Shown here: piece after piece, positions 14,349-23,480 of the stretch
Layout of the letters: each line of letters begins with the position of its first letter
Position numbering within the stretch: position 1 is the first letter of the stretch
Assembly (NCBI GenBank): GCA_019455245.1
Contig: JACFMR010000001.1
Coordinates: forward strand, 1 to 64,000
Source of the DNA: Opitutaceae bacterium
GTDB lineage: Bacteria; Verrucomicrobiota; Verrucomicrobiia; Opitutales; Opitutaceae
DNA length: 64,000 nucleotides
Reading direction: 5' to 3'
Program-made: the position numbers and the translations under genes
Notes under the pieces: model-generated
Seen by the model: only the letters and a program-made list of their open reading frames with translations
Database searches by the model: none
Told to the model about the DNA's origin: nothing

Positions 14349-15173
14349 TCAGGCGGCGTCGCGGGAATAGATGACGGGGGTCATCCGGCCGTTCATGATG
14401 CCACCGACCTCGACGTCGGCGGCGAACGCGGCGCGGTCGCCCTCGCGCGCCTTGGTGTGCGGTTCGATCAGGCGCATGTCTTCATCCATGTAGATGATGG
14501 TCATGACGGCGCGGGGGCGGTCGGAGGTGTTGGGCCCGGCGCGGTGGAAGGTCCAGCCGTAGTGAAAACTGACCTCGCCGAGGTCGAAGGGGGTGTCGTC
14601 GAGCGGGTAGTTGTGCTCCTTCATCGAACGGCCGATGGCTTTTTCGCTTTCGTCGCTGATGCCGAGTTCGCGGCCGGCCTCGAATTTGTGGCTGCCCTTG
14701 GCGAACGCGAGCGGGCCGAGCTCCATGGGCGTGGCTTGCAGGGGAATCCACGCGGTCACGGTGTTGGCGTTGCTCAGCGGCCAGTAATACTGGTCGGCAT
14801 GCCAGGGGGTGACGCCGCCGCCCGGCTCTTTGTAGAGCGCCTGATCGTGATACATGCGCACACCGCGGACGCCGAGCAGCTCGGCCGCCATGCGCGCGAG
14901 GCGCTGACCCCAGCAGAACTCCTTCACGGTTTCGTTCTTTGTCCAGATGTTGATGACCTGGAGGAAGGCCTTGTTGTAGGTGTCGCGCTGCTCGATCGGC
15001 ACATGCATGGTGTTGAGCCGCTGCACCTCGGCGGAAATGATGGGGCCGTAGTGATTGATGACATCCGGGGAGAGGACGTGTTTCAGCTTGATGTAGCCGT
15101 CGGCGCGGAACTGCGCGATTTGCGCGGGCGTAAGGGCAAAGGGCGAGTCGATGTCGGGTCGGGAGGTGTTCAT
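14349..15173 (-). CDS. phytanoyl-CoA dioxygenase (PhyH) family protein
   Basis: 274 residues. WHADQYYW supplies the H-x-D of the Fe(II)/2-oxoglutarate facial triad, and FHYGWTFHRAGPNTSDRPR supplies the distal His and the Arg that binds 2-oxoglutarate. Family members hydroxylate a wide range of small molecules, and in carbohydrate-degrading Verrucomicrobiota they often lie beside AraC regulators. Cytoplasmic. First gene of a leftward unit with the cupin gene. An AraC-type regulator starts 90 bases away in the opposite direction, which suggests it controls this unit. Substrate unknown. Confidence 0.85.
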   Translation of the reverse strand: MNTSRPDIDSPFALTPAQIAQFRADGYIKLKHVLSPDVINHYGPIISAEVQRLNTMHVPIEQRDTYNKAFLQVINIWTKNETVKEFCWGQRLARMAAELLGVRGVRMYHDQALYKEPGGGVTPWHADQYYWPLSNANTVTAWIPLQATPMELGPLAFAKGSHKFEAGRELGISDESEKAIGRSMKEHNYPLDDTPFDLGEVSFHYGWTFHRAGPNTSDRPRAVMTIIYMDEDMRLIEPHTKAREGDRAAFAADVEVGGIMNGRMTPVIYSRDAA

Positions 15174-15221
15174 GGGGTCGGCGGACGATAGCAGGCGTCC
15201 GGGGTGGTGGCTACGCGGTGA

Positions 15222-15255
15222 TTGACCAAAAAGAATACTTAATTAACCCAATTAG
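15222..15255. promoter_or_regulatory. AT-rich palindromic patch between divergent PhyH and AraC genes
   Basis: In an otherwise GC-rich 90-base gap lies an AT-rich segment with the palindrome TTAATTAA (15239-15246) and a nearby second AATTA. A TTGACC occurs at 15222-15227. This is the likely location of both divergent promoters and of the AraC binding site, though I cannot assign boxes confidently. Confidence 0.4.
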
Positions 15256-15263
15256 TCCGTCGT

Positions 15264-16121
15264 ATGCTCGCTCAACGAGAGAAAGTATCGCTCAATCCCG
15301 GGGAATCGTTCGCGTGTCGCGAATTCCGCACCCCGCGGTTCTTGTCGCCGCTGCATTTTCACCCGGAGTGCGAGCTCACGTTGATCGAGGCGAGTCACGG
15401 GTTGCGGTTTGTGGGCGACAGCATCGAGCGGTTTGAGCCGGGGGACCTGGTACTGTTGGGGCCGAATCTGCCGCATTACTGGAACAATCCGCCGGAGTGG
15501 CAGGGGGTGGCGCACTCGATCGTGGTGCAGTTCAAACCCGATTGGCTGGGGCCGCCGGGGCGGACGGCACCGGAGTTTGCCGGGGTGGCGCGTTTGTTGC
15601 GGCGGGCGGAGCGGGGGTTGTGCTTTGCCGGACGGCCGGCGGAAGACGCCGCGGCGCGGATGCGCCGGCTGCCGGCGCTGGAGGCATTGCCCCGGCTGCT
15701 GCTGTTGCTGGAAACGCTGCACGATCTGGGCGAGGCCGAGGCGGGACGGCCGCTGGCCAGTGTCGGTCACGCCCCGGTTTTCAGTGTCGCGGATCAGGGC
15801 CGGTTGGCCAAGGTGCTCGATTACATCGATCGCAATGCCGCCGGCGTGGTGCGGCAGACGGAGGCTGCGCGTCGGGCGGGGCTGAGCCCGGCGGCTTTCA
15901 GCCGGTATTTTCGCCGCAAACTCGGGCACACATTCGAGGAGTTTGTGAACGAAGTGCGGGTCGGGCGCATCTGCCGGGCCTTGGTTGACCAACCGGAGCG
16001 GACCGTGGCGGAGATCGCCTTTGCCGCCGGCTACAACAATCTCGCCAACTTCAACCGGCAGTTTCGCCGTCGCACCGGGCTACCCCCCAGACAATACCGA
16101 CAGAAGCATCAGTTGGGCTGA
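15264..16121 (+). CDS. AraC-family transcriptional regulator
   Basis: 285 residues. The N-terminal part is a cupin-like sensor (LHFHPECELTLIEASHG and FEPGDLVLLGPNLPHYW). The C-terminal 100 residues have the double helix-turn-helix of the AraC/XylS family (QTEAARRAGLSPAAFSRYFR and VAEIAFAAGYNNLANFNRQF). These sensors usually bind a sugar or related small molecule. It is divergent from the phytanoyl-CoA-dioxygenase-like/cupin unit, its probable target. The gene is followed by a short palindrome GGTCCG-A-CGGACC at about 16121-16134 without a T-run. Confidence 0.92.
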   Translation: MLAQREKVSLNPGESFACREFRTPRFLSPLHFHPECELTLIEASHGLRFVGDSIERFEPGDLVLLGPNLPHYWNNPPEWQGVAHSIVVQFKPDWLGPPGRTAPEFAGVARLLRRAERGLCFAGRPAEDAAARMRRLPALEALPRLLLLLETLHDLGEAEAGRPLASVGHAPVFSVADQGRLAKVLDYIDRNAAGVVRQTEAARRAGLSPAAFSRYFRRKLGHTFEEFVNEVRVGRICRALVDQPERTVAEIAFAAGYNNLANFNRQFRRRTGLPPRQYRQKHQLG

Positions 16122-16350
16122 GGTCCGACGGACCGCAACCGGGGATGGGGGGACGCAGAGGTTGCTCCTCCACCCGAAGTCCAAGGGCATCGGGCAGCCG
16201 GTAACACCTGATTACTTCGCAGACCGGGATGGCGCGAAATAATAGGTGCTAACAGGGGTGAAGCGAGTGCCAACGGACGTAAAGATTTACACTGTTTTAG
16301 CGTGGCTGACCCTTGCTTGTAGCTCGCCGGCGCGGTTGATTCGCAATGTC

Positions 16351-16743
16351 ATGGCGAATGAGCGCATACTGGTGGTTGATGATGAGGAGGATATCCGCGA
16401 TATCACGCGGCTCCTGCTGGAAAATGCCGGGCATGGGGTCATGGCCGTGGGAGATGGTGCATCTGCGCTGGTTGCCCTGGGGGAACAGGCGTTTGATCTG
16501 GTGATTATCGACATGCTGATGCCGGAGATGGACGGGGTGGAACTGATCAACGAACTGCACCGGCGCTACCCCGAGCAGAAAATCCTGGCCATGTCGGGCG
16601 GGGGCCACGCCCCGAAGGAAAGCTACCTGCAGATCGCCCGGATGTGTGGCGTGCAGGCGCTGCTGGCCAAACCGTTCAACCAAGGCCAGCTGGTGCGGGC
16701 CGTGGAGGCAGCCCTGTCCGCCGGGCCGGGCCGGGCCGGTTGA
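16351..16743 (+). CDS. single-domain response regulator (CheY-like)
   Basis: 130 residues from the ATG at 16351; earlier in-frame codons are not protein-like. It is a complete receiver domain: acidic pocket D10-D11-E12, phosphoacceptor D54 in IIDMLMPEMDG, the switch Ser in LAMSGGG and K107 in LLAKPF. No output domain follows, so it must act by protein contact or as a phosphorelay intermediate. No histidine kinase is encoded nearby, making it an orphan. It converges with the lactonase gene, 7 bases apart. Confidence 0.9.
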   Translation: MANERILVVDDEEDIRDITRLLLENAGHGVMAVGDGASALVALGEQAFDLVIIDMLMPEMDGVELINELHRRYPEQKILAMSGGGHAPKESYLQIARMCGVQALLAKPFNQGQLVRAVEAALSAGPGRAG

Positions 16744-16750
16744 CCGGGCA

Positions 16751-17890
16751 TCAATTCGCGAACTGCAGGCAGACCGGCAGCGGCACGCTGGCGGTGTGGC
16801 CGGTGGCGGTGAGCCGGCCGGTGGCGGGATCGACGCGGAAGACGCGGAGCGAATCCGAGTTCTGGTTGGCGGCGACGAGCCAGGCGCCGTCGGGCGACAG
16901 CGCGAAATTGCGCGGATTGCGGCCACCGGTGGGCACATGTTCGACCGGGGTGAGCCGGCCGCTGTCGGCGTCGAAACCGAACACCACGATGCTGTCGTGC
17001 CCGCGGTTGGAGCCGTAGACGAAACGCCCGCTCGGATGCACCCGTACCTCGGCGCAATGGCTGGTGCCGGCGAAACCGTCCGGCAGCGTGGACCGCGTGT
17101 CGAGGGGCGTGAGGGCGCCGGTGGCGGCCTCGTAGCGATAACTGACCATGGTGCTGTCGAGTTCGTTGATCACGAACACATGCCGGCCGTCGGGACTGAA
17201 GGCCGAATGACGCGGTCCCGCGCCCGGGGCGGTGGCGATGAAGGGCGTGGCGGCCGGGGTGAGCGTGGCGCGTGTCGGATCGAGCGCATAGGTGAAGACC
17301 TGGTCGAGCCCCAGATCGCACACGATCACGAAGCGGTTGTCGGGTGAGATGTTGACCGAATGCACATGGGGCCCGGTCTGCCGCTCGGGGTGCACGCTGC
17401 GGCCGGTGTGGGTGATGATGCTGCCGGCGGCACCGAGGCTGCCGTCCTCCGCGATGGGCAGGGCGGCGACGATGCCGGTGTGGTAATGGGCGACGACGAG
17501 GCAGCGGTCGGAGTGATCCACCATCAGATGACAGGGCGCCTTGCCGCCGCTGGAGCGCACGATGTCGGGCACAAGCCGGCCGGTGTCGATATTGACCGCG
17601 AAGGGCACCGCGAGGGTGTCGCTCTCGCAGACCGCATAAAGATGGCTGCGATCGGGGGACAGGGCGACAAAGGAGGGATTGGCGGTGGTCGCGACCAGTT
17701 CGGGGTTGCTCAAGGCGCCGGTCGTGCGGTCGAGCCGGACGGAATAAATGCCCTGGCTGGTGGTGCGCGTGTAGGTGCCGATGTAAATCAGGTGTCCGTT
17801 CATGGCGAAGCCCTCGAGTGTCGCGATCAGGCACACGACGGCGAGGGTGAAAACACACCGGGCGGAGTGAAATCCGGCGCCGGTGTGCAT
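16751..17890 (-). CDS. lactonase-family beta-propeller protein (6-phosphogluconolactonase Pgl-like)
   Basis: 379 residues. A hydrophobic N-terminal segment (FTLAVVCLIATLEGFAM) may be a signal peptide, or translation may begin at the internal Met before NGHLIYIGTYTR, where the propeller begins. About seven blades follow, with repeated NPSFVALSPD, HVHSVNISPDNRFV and GPRHSAFSPDGRHV units, as in YbhE-type 6-phosphogluconolactonases. With the signal it would be periplasmic and might open sugar lactones outside the cytoplasm; without it, a pentose-phosphate role is possible. It follows the CoA-transferase gene by 21 bases on the same strand. Confidence 0.85.
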   Translation of the reverse strand: MHTGAGFHSARCVFTLAVVCLIATLEGFAMNGHLIYIGTYTRTTSQGIYSVRLDRTTGALSNPELVATTANPSFVALSPDRSHLYAVCESDTLAVPFAVNIDTGRLVPDIVRSSGGKAPCHLMVDHSDRCLVVAHYHTGIVAALPIAEDGSLGAAGSIITHTGRSVHPERQTGPHVHSVNISPDNRFVIVCDLGLDQVFTYALDPTRATLTPAATPFIATAPGAGPRHSAFSPDGRHVFVINELDSTMVSYRYEAATGALTPLDTRSTLPDGFAGTSHCAEVRVHPSGRFVYGSNRGHDSIVVFGFDADSGRLTPVEHVPTGGRNPRNFALSPDGAWLVAANQNSDSLRVFRVDPATGRLTATGHTASVPLPVCLQFAN

Positions 17891-17911
17891 GCGAAATCCC
17901 GCGGAGGCGGG

Positions 17912-19219
17912 TTAGACGGCGAAGCTGAAATGCCGGATCTGGGCCACCTCGCGACGGAGCTCGGCGCGAAAATCGGGATGGGCAATGGAGATCAGCGCTT
18001 CGGCGCGTTCGCGCAGGGTGCGGCCGTGGAGGTTGACCGCGCCGTATTCCGTGACGACCCAGTGCACATGACCGCGGGTGGTGACCACGCCGGCGCCCGG
18101 TGCCAGCTGGTGCACGATGCGCGAGACCTTGCCGCCCATGGCCCGCGAGGGCAGGGCGATGATGGGCTTGCCGCCGGGCGACAGGGCGGCACCGCGGATG
18201 AAGTCCATCTGCCCGCCGATGCCGGAGAAGATCCGGTGGCCGATCGAGTCGGCGCAGACCTGACCGGTCAGGTCGATCTGGATGGCGGAATTGATGGCGA
18301 CCACCTTCGGATTTTTGCGGATGACGGAGGTGTCGTTGGTCCAGTCGCAGGGATAAAACGAGACCAGCGGGTTGTCGTTGACGAAATCGAAGAGCCGCTG
18401 CGAGCCGTTGATGAAACTCGTGATGATACGACCGACGCCGACACGTTTGTACTTGTTGGTGATGACGCCACCGGCGACGAGATCGACGATGCGATCGGAG
18501 AACATCTCGGTGTGGATGCCGAGGTCGACCTTGTTCTTCATGCGGGCGAGGGCGGCGTCGGGAATCCCGCCGATGCCCATCTGGAGGGTCGAGCCGTCCT
18601 CGACGAGATTGGCCACGAGTTCGCCGATCTGGGCCTCGATGTCGGACTCGGCCTCGATGTGGTGGCCGTGCAGCGGGCGGTTGGTGCAGATGAAGGCGTC
18701 GATGCGGGCAAGCGGCACGACATTGTTGCCATGGGTGCGCGGCATCTGCTCGTTGAATTCCACCACGACCAGTTTGGCGGTCTCGGCGGCGGCCTTGGCG
18801 GCATCGCAGGAAGTGCCGAGCGAACAATAACCGTGGGCGTCGGGCAGCGAGAGCTGCAGGAGGGCGACATCGAGCTTGACCTGGCCGGAAAGGAACAGAC
18901 CGGGAATGTCGGAGAGGAAGATGGGCACGAAATCGGCCCGCCCTTCATTGACCGCGGCCCGCAACGGCGCGCCGGTAAAGAGTGAGATCGACCGGAAATC
19001 GTTCACCCGGTCGGCCTCGGCAAAGGGCGCGGGCCCGTTGGTGTGGAGGTGGTAAACCTTCACGTTTTCCAGATCGCGCCGGGCGCAGAGCGCCTCGATC
19101 AGGGGCGTCGGCGTGGCGGCGGCGCCATGGATGAAGACACTGTCCCCGCTCTTGATGCCGGCGACGGCGTCGGCGGCGGAAGTGGCGCGGGATTGCCAGT
19201 TTGCGATCGATGATTTCAT
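17912..19219 (-). CDS. acetyl-CoA hydrolase/transferase family protein (4-hydroxybutyrate CoA-transferase-like)
   Basis: 435 residues from the ATG at 19219; an in-frame ATG at 19252 would add 11. The two-domain CoA-transferase fold is recognisable by GIGGIPDAALARM (glycine loop), GIHTEMFSD with the catalytic Glu (E238 by the shorter start, the number reported for clostridial 4-hydroxybutyrate CoA-transferase), and GGQMDFIRGAALSPGGKPII near the end. It moves CoA between acyl groups, for example acetate and succinate or 4-hydroxybutyrate, or hydrolyses acetyl-CoA. The exact pair cannot be read. It lies 74 bases downstream of tdk and 21 bases upstream of the lactonase gene, all leftward. Confidence 0.88.
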   Translation of the reverse strand: MKSSIANWQSRATSAADAVAGIKSGDSVFIHGAAATPTPLIEALCARRDLENVKVYHLHTNGPAPFAEADRVNDFRSISLFTGAPLRAAVNEGRADFVPIFLSDIPGLFLSGQVKLDVALLQLSLPDAHGYCSLGTSCDAAKAAAETAKLVVVEFNEQMPRTHGNNVVPLARIDAFICTNRPLHGHHIEAESDIEAQIGELVANLVEDGSTLQMGIGGIPDAALARMKNKVDLGIHTEMFSDRIVDLVAGGVITNKYKRVGVGRIITSFINGSQRLFDFVNDNPLVSFYPCDWTNDTSVIRKNPKVVAINSAIQIDLTGQVCADSIGHRIFSGIGGQMDFIRGAALSPGGKPIIALPSRAMGGKVSRIVHQLAPGAGVVTTRGHVHWVVTEYGAVNLHGRTLRERAEALISIAHPDFRAELRREVAQIRHFSFAV

Positions 19220-19293
19220 GGGAAAAATAAGTTTGTTCCAACTATGGGCCATGGCACGGGCGACGCAAAGCCGGGAACCTGCGCATTCGTTGT

Positions 19294-19902
19294 TCAGTGT
19301 GTGCCATTTTTTGCGGTGATTTCCACCTTGGCGAGGGCCTCCTTGTAATGGCGGCGGCAGAGCGGCGTGTAACTTTCGTTGCCGCCGATCTCGACCTGCG
19401 CGCCCTCGCGCAGCGCGCGTCCGTCCGGTCCCATGCGCAGGTTCATGATCGCTTTGCGGCCGCAGTGGCAGATGGTCTTGAGCTCAACCAGATCGTCGGC
19501 GAGGGCGAGCAGCCGGGCGCTGCCGGGGAACAGGTTGCCCTGGAAATCCGTGCGCAAACCGTAGCACAACACCGGCAGGTCGAGTTCGTCGACGAGGTCC
19601 GACGCCTGCTCAACCTGGGCCGGGGTGAGAAACTGCGCCTCGTCGACCAGCACGCAGGCCAGCGGGCTGCGTTGGTGTTCGGCCAGCACGCGTTGTTTCA
19701 GGTCGTCGGTTGGCTGCAAAACCTCGGCGGCGGCCTCGAGCCCGATGCGTGACCGGATGCGGCCGGTCCCGGCGCGGGTGTCGATGGCCGGCGCGAACAG
19801 CAACGTGCGCAGGCCGCGTTCGCGGTAGTTGTAGCTGGCCTGCAGCAGCACCGTGGATTTGCCGGCATTCATTGCCGCGTAGTAAAAATAGAGCTTGGCC
19901 AT
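19294..19902 (-). CDS. tdk: thymidine kinase (TK1-like)
   Basis: 202 residues, the normal bacterial length. P-loop AAMNAGKST (9-17), the lid and metal-binding DEAQF with D87 and catalytic E88, and a treble-clef zinc site with C145, C147, C182 and H185 are all present. It phosphorylates thymidine with ATP in the salvage pathway, in the cytoplasm as a tetramer. It is divergent from the GH95 gene with 123 bases between. All active-site features are intact, so it should be functional. Confidence 0.96.
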   Translation of the reverse strand: MAKLYFYYAAMNAGKSTVLLQASYNYRERGLRTLLFAPAIDTRAGTGRIRSRIGLEAAAEVLQPTDDLKQRVLAEHQRSPLACVLVDEAQFLTPAQVEQASDLVDELDLPVLCYGLRTDFQGNLFPGSARLLALADDLVELKTICHCGRKAIMNLRMGPDGRALREGAQVEIGGNESYTPLCRRHYKEALAKVEITAKNGTH

Positions 19903-20025
19903 GGTGCGCCCTGAGGTTGACCGGCCGGGGCGGGCGGCTCAATGGCGATTCTGAAAATTCGCCCGGAATAGGCTTCACGCCATCCTCCGTCACGCCAAGC
20001 TCACGCACTTCAACCCCTGCATGGC

Positions 20026-22341
20026 ATGAATCCAAACCGGCACGGTTCGCATCGCCCCAATCCCGCCCCGTACCAACTGCTTGAACTCACGGCCCCGATC
20101 GCGACCTGGGACGAGGCCCTGCCGCTGGGCAACGGGCTGCAAGGCGCGCTGTTGTGGGGCGCGGACAACCTCCTGCGCGTTTCGCTCGATCGCGGCGATT
20201 TGTGGGACGAACGTCCGGCCCCGGGCAATCCGCTGGCGGGCTTCACTTACGCGCAGATGGCGCAATGGGTCGCGGCCGGGGACAACGCGGCGATCAGCCG
20301 GGTGGTGGACGGGGCCTACGCATCGGATCATCCCACGAAGATTCCGGCCGGCCGGCTTGAACTGGATCTCACGCCCGGGTGCACCGTGCGGAAATTCACG
20401 CTCGAGCTGCCGACCGCCACCGCCCGGATTGCGCTCGAACCGGGCGGGGCGGTGGAGGCGTTTTTCAGCGCCACCGAACCGGTCTGCCTGCTGCAACTGC
20501 CGCGTTCCGCTTTTCGCGGCCTGCGTTTGCTGGCCCCGGAATCGGTCAAGAAACTGAACTATCCCGCACCACGGCAGGGCGGCACGGACGGCACCGCCTG
20601 GTTTGTGCAGGCCACGGCGGACGGCGCGAGCTACGGCATCTGGGCGGCGACCCGGGCGATGGGTGACACCATCGTGGTGGCGGTGACCGTGGGTTATTCG
20701 GTGACCGATGGTGACACGATGGAAGCAACGGCGTTGGCGCGAACCCGCGCGGCGCTGGACGGGGGCTTCGCCCGTTTGCACGCCGCTCACACGCTTTGGT
20801 GGGACAACTTCTGGGCGCAGTCGGCGGTGACGGTGCCGGACGAGCAGGTGATGCGGCATTATCATCTGGTGCGCTATTTTTATGGCGCGGCCTCGCGGCG
20901 CGGCGCACCGCCCATTCCGCTGCAGGGGGTGTGGACGGCGGATGCGGGTGAACTGCCGCCGTGGAAGGGCGACTATCATCACGATCTCAACACGCAGATG
21001 ACCTACATGGGTTATCAGGCGGCAGGGCACTTCGACGAAGGCCGGTCGTTTTTGGATTTCATGCACGAACGGCTGCCGGTGTTCCGGCGGTTTGCGCGGG
21101 AATTTCTCGGCACCCCGGGGGCCGCGGTGCCGGCGGTCATGACGCTGGGCGGGGCGGCGATGGGCGGCTGGGCGCAGTATTCGCTGGCGCCCGTCCATGG
21201 CGCGTGGGTGGCGCATCTTTTTTACCTGCACTGGCGCTACACGCGGGATGAAAAATTTCTGCGCGAGATCGCGGCGCCATGGTGCGCGGAAATCGGCGGG
21301 GCGTTGCGCGCGTTGTTGCGGCCCGATGCCTCGGGGGTGCTGGTGCTGCCGCTGTCCGCCTCGCCCGAGGCGTTCAACAACGACCGGCGCGCGTGGCTCA
21401 AACCCAACAGCAACTACGACCTCATGTGTCTGCGGATGCTGTTTCTGGCCAATGCGGAGATGGCAGCGACGCTGGGGGACACGGCGACCGCCAACGGTTG
21501 GCGCGAGAGCGCGGCCCGGCTCGGTCCGTATCACGTCACGCCCGCGCATATCCTCAAGCTGAACGCCGACGAGGAACTGTATTTCAGCCACCGCCATCTG
21601 GCGACGGTCATGGCGATCTATCCGTTTAATCTGCTGAACATCGAGGGCCCGGCGGACGAGGTCGCTGTGATTCGTGCGACGGTGGCGGATCTTGACCGGC
21701 TGGGCGTCCTCGAGTGGTGCGGTTACAGTTACACCTGGATGGCCGCGCTGCGTGCCCGGATCGGCGAGCCCGAGGCGGCTTTGTGGCACCTCAAGGCCTA
21801 CCTGCATGCGTTCATTTTGCGCAACGGATTCCACGCCAACGGCGACCAGACGAAGTCGGGGTTTTCATCGATGGACTACCGGCCGTTCACCCTGGAGGGC
21901 AACTTCCTCGCGATGGCCGCGGTGCATGAGATGCTGCTGCAGAGTTGGGCCGCGCAGCCGGGCGATGGCGGTCGGGGCGTGATCCGGATTTTCCCCGCCA
22001 TGCCCTGGTGCTGGCATGCGGCGGAGTTTGCCGATCTCGTGGCCGAGGGCGGGCACCGGGTGTCGGCCCGGCGCGAAAACAACGCCACGACTTGGCTGCG
22101 AGTGGTGGCGGGACCGGACGGGGCGGTGCGTATCCGCGACAATCTCGGCGGCCGGGAGCCGCAATGGTCCGGGGCGGCTCCGACGAGGGAAGGGACGGAT
22201 TTTGTGTTCAACGTGTGCGCGGGCGATGTGATCGAAGCCACGCTGCCGCGGCCCGCGAGCATTCCGCCCGCGCCGGCGGACGCGGTGCCGGACGAGATGC
22301 CCAAGCCGCCCGCACACCCCGGGCATCCCATGGTTTACTGA
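20026..22341 (+). CDS. GH95-family glycoside hydrolase (alpha-L-fucosidase / galactosidase type)
   Basis: 771 residues without a signal peptide. WDEALPLGNGLQGALLWG opens the N-terminal beta domain. DYHHDLNTQMTYMGYQAAGH (about residue 315) opens the (alpha/alpha)6 catalytic barrel. SHRHLATVMAIYPFNLLNIE and the C-terminal PFTLEGNFLAMAAVHEMLLQ also fit GH95. Family members are inverting exo-enzymes that remove alpha-1,2-L-fucose or, in some cases, alpha-L-galactose from plant or host glycans. The product is probably cytoplasmic or periplasmic-independent, acting on imported oligosaccharides. The stop codon overlaps the ATG of the following hydrolase (ATGA), so both are translated together. Confidence 0.85.
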   Translation: MNPNRHGSHRPNPAPYQLLELTAPIATWDEALPLGNGLQGALLWGADNLLRVSLDRGDLWDERPAPGNPLAGFTYAQMAQWVAAGDNAAISRVVDGAYASDHPTKIPAGRLELDLTPGCTVRKFTLELPTATARIALEPGGAVEAFFSATEPVCLLQLPRSAFRGLRLLAPESVKKLNYPAPRQGGTDGTAWFVQATADGASYGIWAATRAMGDTIVVAVTVGYSVTDGDTMEATALARTRAALDGGFARLHAAHTLWWDNFWAQSAVTVPDEQVMRHYHLVRYFYGAASRRGAPPIPLQGVWTADAGELPPWKGDYHHDLNTQMTYMGYQAAGHFDEGRSFLDFMHERLPVFRRFAREFLGTPGAAVPAVMTLGGAAMGGWAQYSLAPVHGAWVAHLFYLHWRYTRDEKFLREIAAPWCAEIGGALRALLRPDASGVLVLPLSASPEAFNNDRRAWLKPNSNYDLMCLRMLFLANAEMAATLGDTATANGWRESAARLGPYHVTPAHILKLNADEELYFSHRHLATVMAIYPFNLLNIEGPADEVAVIRATVADLDRLGVLEWCGYSYTWMAALRARIGEPEAALWHLKAYLHAFILRNGFHANGDQTKSGFSSMDYRPFTLEGNFLAMAAVHEMLLQSWAAQPGDGGRGVIRIFPAMPWCWHAAEFADLVAEGGHRVSARRENNATTWLRVVAGPDGAVRIRDNLGGREPQWSGAAPTREGTDFVFNVCAGDVIEATLPRPASIPPAPADAVPDEMPKPPAHPGHPMVY

Positions 22342-23144
22342 TGAAAAAAATCGCATTCCGCCTGCTCGGCCTGATGATTGTAATGATGACTTTGCCGCTG
22401 CTCCATGCCGGCCAGGGACCGGGCATGACCCAGACCGAATGGCATGGTTATGAACGCCTCGATTTTGTCGTGGCGGGGCAACCGGCGATTTTGATCGTGC
22501 CGAAAAATCCGGCACCCGGGCGGCCGTGGATCTGGCGGGCGGAATGGTTCGGCGACCGGCATGCGCCGCAGGTCGGACTGGAGCTGTTGGCGCGCGGCTG
22601 GCACTATGCCTACATCAACGCCAGCGACCGCTACGGCTCGCCGGAGGCGATGCGGATCTTCGACGTGTTTTACCAACGCCTGACGCGTGACTTCGGGCTC
22701 GCGCCGAGAACGGTAATCGAAGGGTTCAGCCGTGGCGGGCTTTATGCGTTCAACTTCGCGGCGGATTATCCCGCACGCGTGGCCGCGCTTTATCTCGACG
22801 CCCCGGCGCTCGACCTGCGCAGCTGGCCGGGTTACCGCACGCCGCGCTGGCCGGAGGTCGCGGCGAATTTCGGGATGACGGTGGAGGCATTCGAGACCGC
22901 ACGGGTCAGTCCGCTTGATCGCATCGAGCCGGTGTTCAAGGCGGGTATTCCCATCATCGGCGTGAGCGGTGATGCGGACCCGGTGGTGAAGTTGGAGGAA
23001 AATCTGCGCGTCTTGGAAAAGCGTTATCGTGAGGCCGGCGGAACGATTGAGGTCATCATCAAGCCCGGCGCGGGGCACAGCCCACACGGCCTGCCGGATC
23101 CGACCCCGATCGTGGACTTCATCCTGCGCCACGCCGGCGATTGA
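22341..23144 (+). CDS. secreted alpha/beta hydrolase
   Basis: 267 residues. A lysine-rich start and a hydrophobic run to LLHAGQG make a signal peptide of about 23 residues. The alpha/beta-hydrolase triad is visible: nucleophile S130 in EGFSRGG, an acid at D211 or D213 in SGDADP, and H246 in GAGHSPHG. Esterase or peptidase activity is expected, perhaps removal of acyl groups from glycans. Its ATG overlaps the GH95 stop (ATGA), which argues that the two serve one substrate, although one is exported and the other apparently is not. Confidence 0.82.
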   Translation: MKKIAFRLLGLMIVMMTLPLLHAGQGPGMTQTEWHGYERLDFVVAGQPAILIVPKNPAPGRPWIWRAEWFGDRHAPQVGLELLARGWHYAYINASDRYGSPEAMRIFDVFYQRLTRDFGLAPRTVIEGFSRGGLYAFNFAADYPARVAALYLDAPALDLRSWPGYRTPRWPEVAANFGMTVEAFETARVSPLDRIEPVFKAGIPIIGVSGDADPVVKLEENLRVLEKRYREAGGTIEVIIKPGAGHSPHGLPDPTPIVDFILRHAGD

Positions 23145-23480
23145 GCCGGGGGACACGGCCACGCGGTTGCGTTGTTCCGGCGGGGTGATGGGGCGGTTGG
23201 TTGCAGCCGGTGTCGGCCTGCCCTCCGAAGGCTCGGCGAAGGAAGGTGACCCCGGGCCGGCCTCACCGAGGCCAGCTACAGTTGACGCGAAATAGAACAT
23301 TTTAAGTTGAATTGTGGCCGCGTTGGAGCGCGGCGACAACGTGGTTCACACCGGAGGCCACGCTTGGCGGATTCTCACTTCGTTCGGAACGCCTTTGGCT
23401 CAAGCGCGGCTACGACAATTCTTAAAATGCTCAAAAATCCAACAGATCCATTACTCCACGACGGCTACGGCTTCACGCAC
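23145..23480. other. 336-base gene-free interval with a MITE-like element
   Basis: No coding frame is convincing. It holds the 132-base element at 23298-23429. The remainder includes GC-rich sequence with short inverted repeats (GCCGGCCTCACCGAGGCC at about 23257-23274) and no clear T-rich terminator for the upstream hydrolase gene. Confidence 0.6.
23298..23429. repeat. MITE-like element with CATTTTAAG/CTTAAAATG ends
   Basis: Terminal inverted repeats CATTTTAAG (23298-23306) and CTTAAAATG (23421-23429) continue inward as AATTGT...CCGCG versus CGCGG...ACAATT, so both ends pair over about 25 bases with small gaps. An inner hairpin GCCGCG/CGCGGC follows. The inner part at 23356-23414 (GGCCACGCTTGG...GGCTACG) recurs at 25569-25629 and, shortened, at 11885-11922. 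No target duplication is obvious. Confidence 0.65.

Noticed and set aside
17912..19219. Apparent loss of a catalytic Glu in the CoA-transferase (Gln in the IQIDLTGQ segment)
   Set aside because: Counting residues places the catalytic Glu in GIHTEMFSD at position 238, where the family has it, so the enzyme looks intact.
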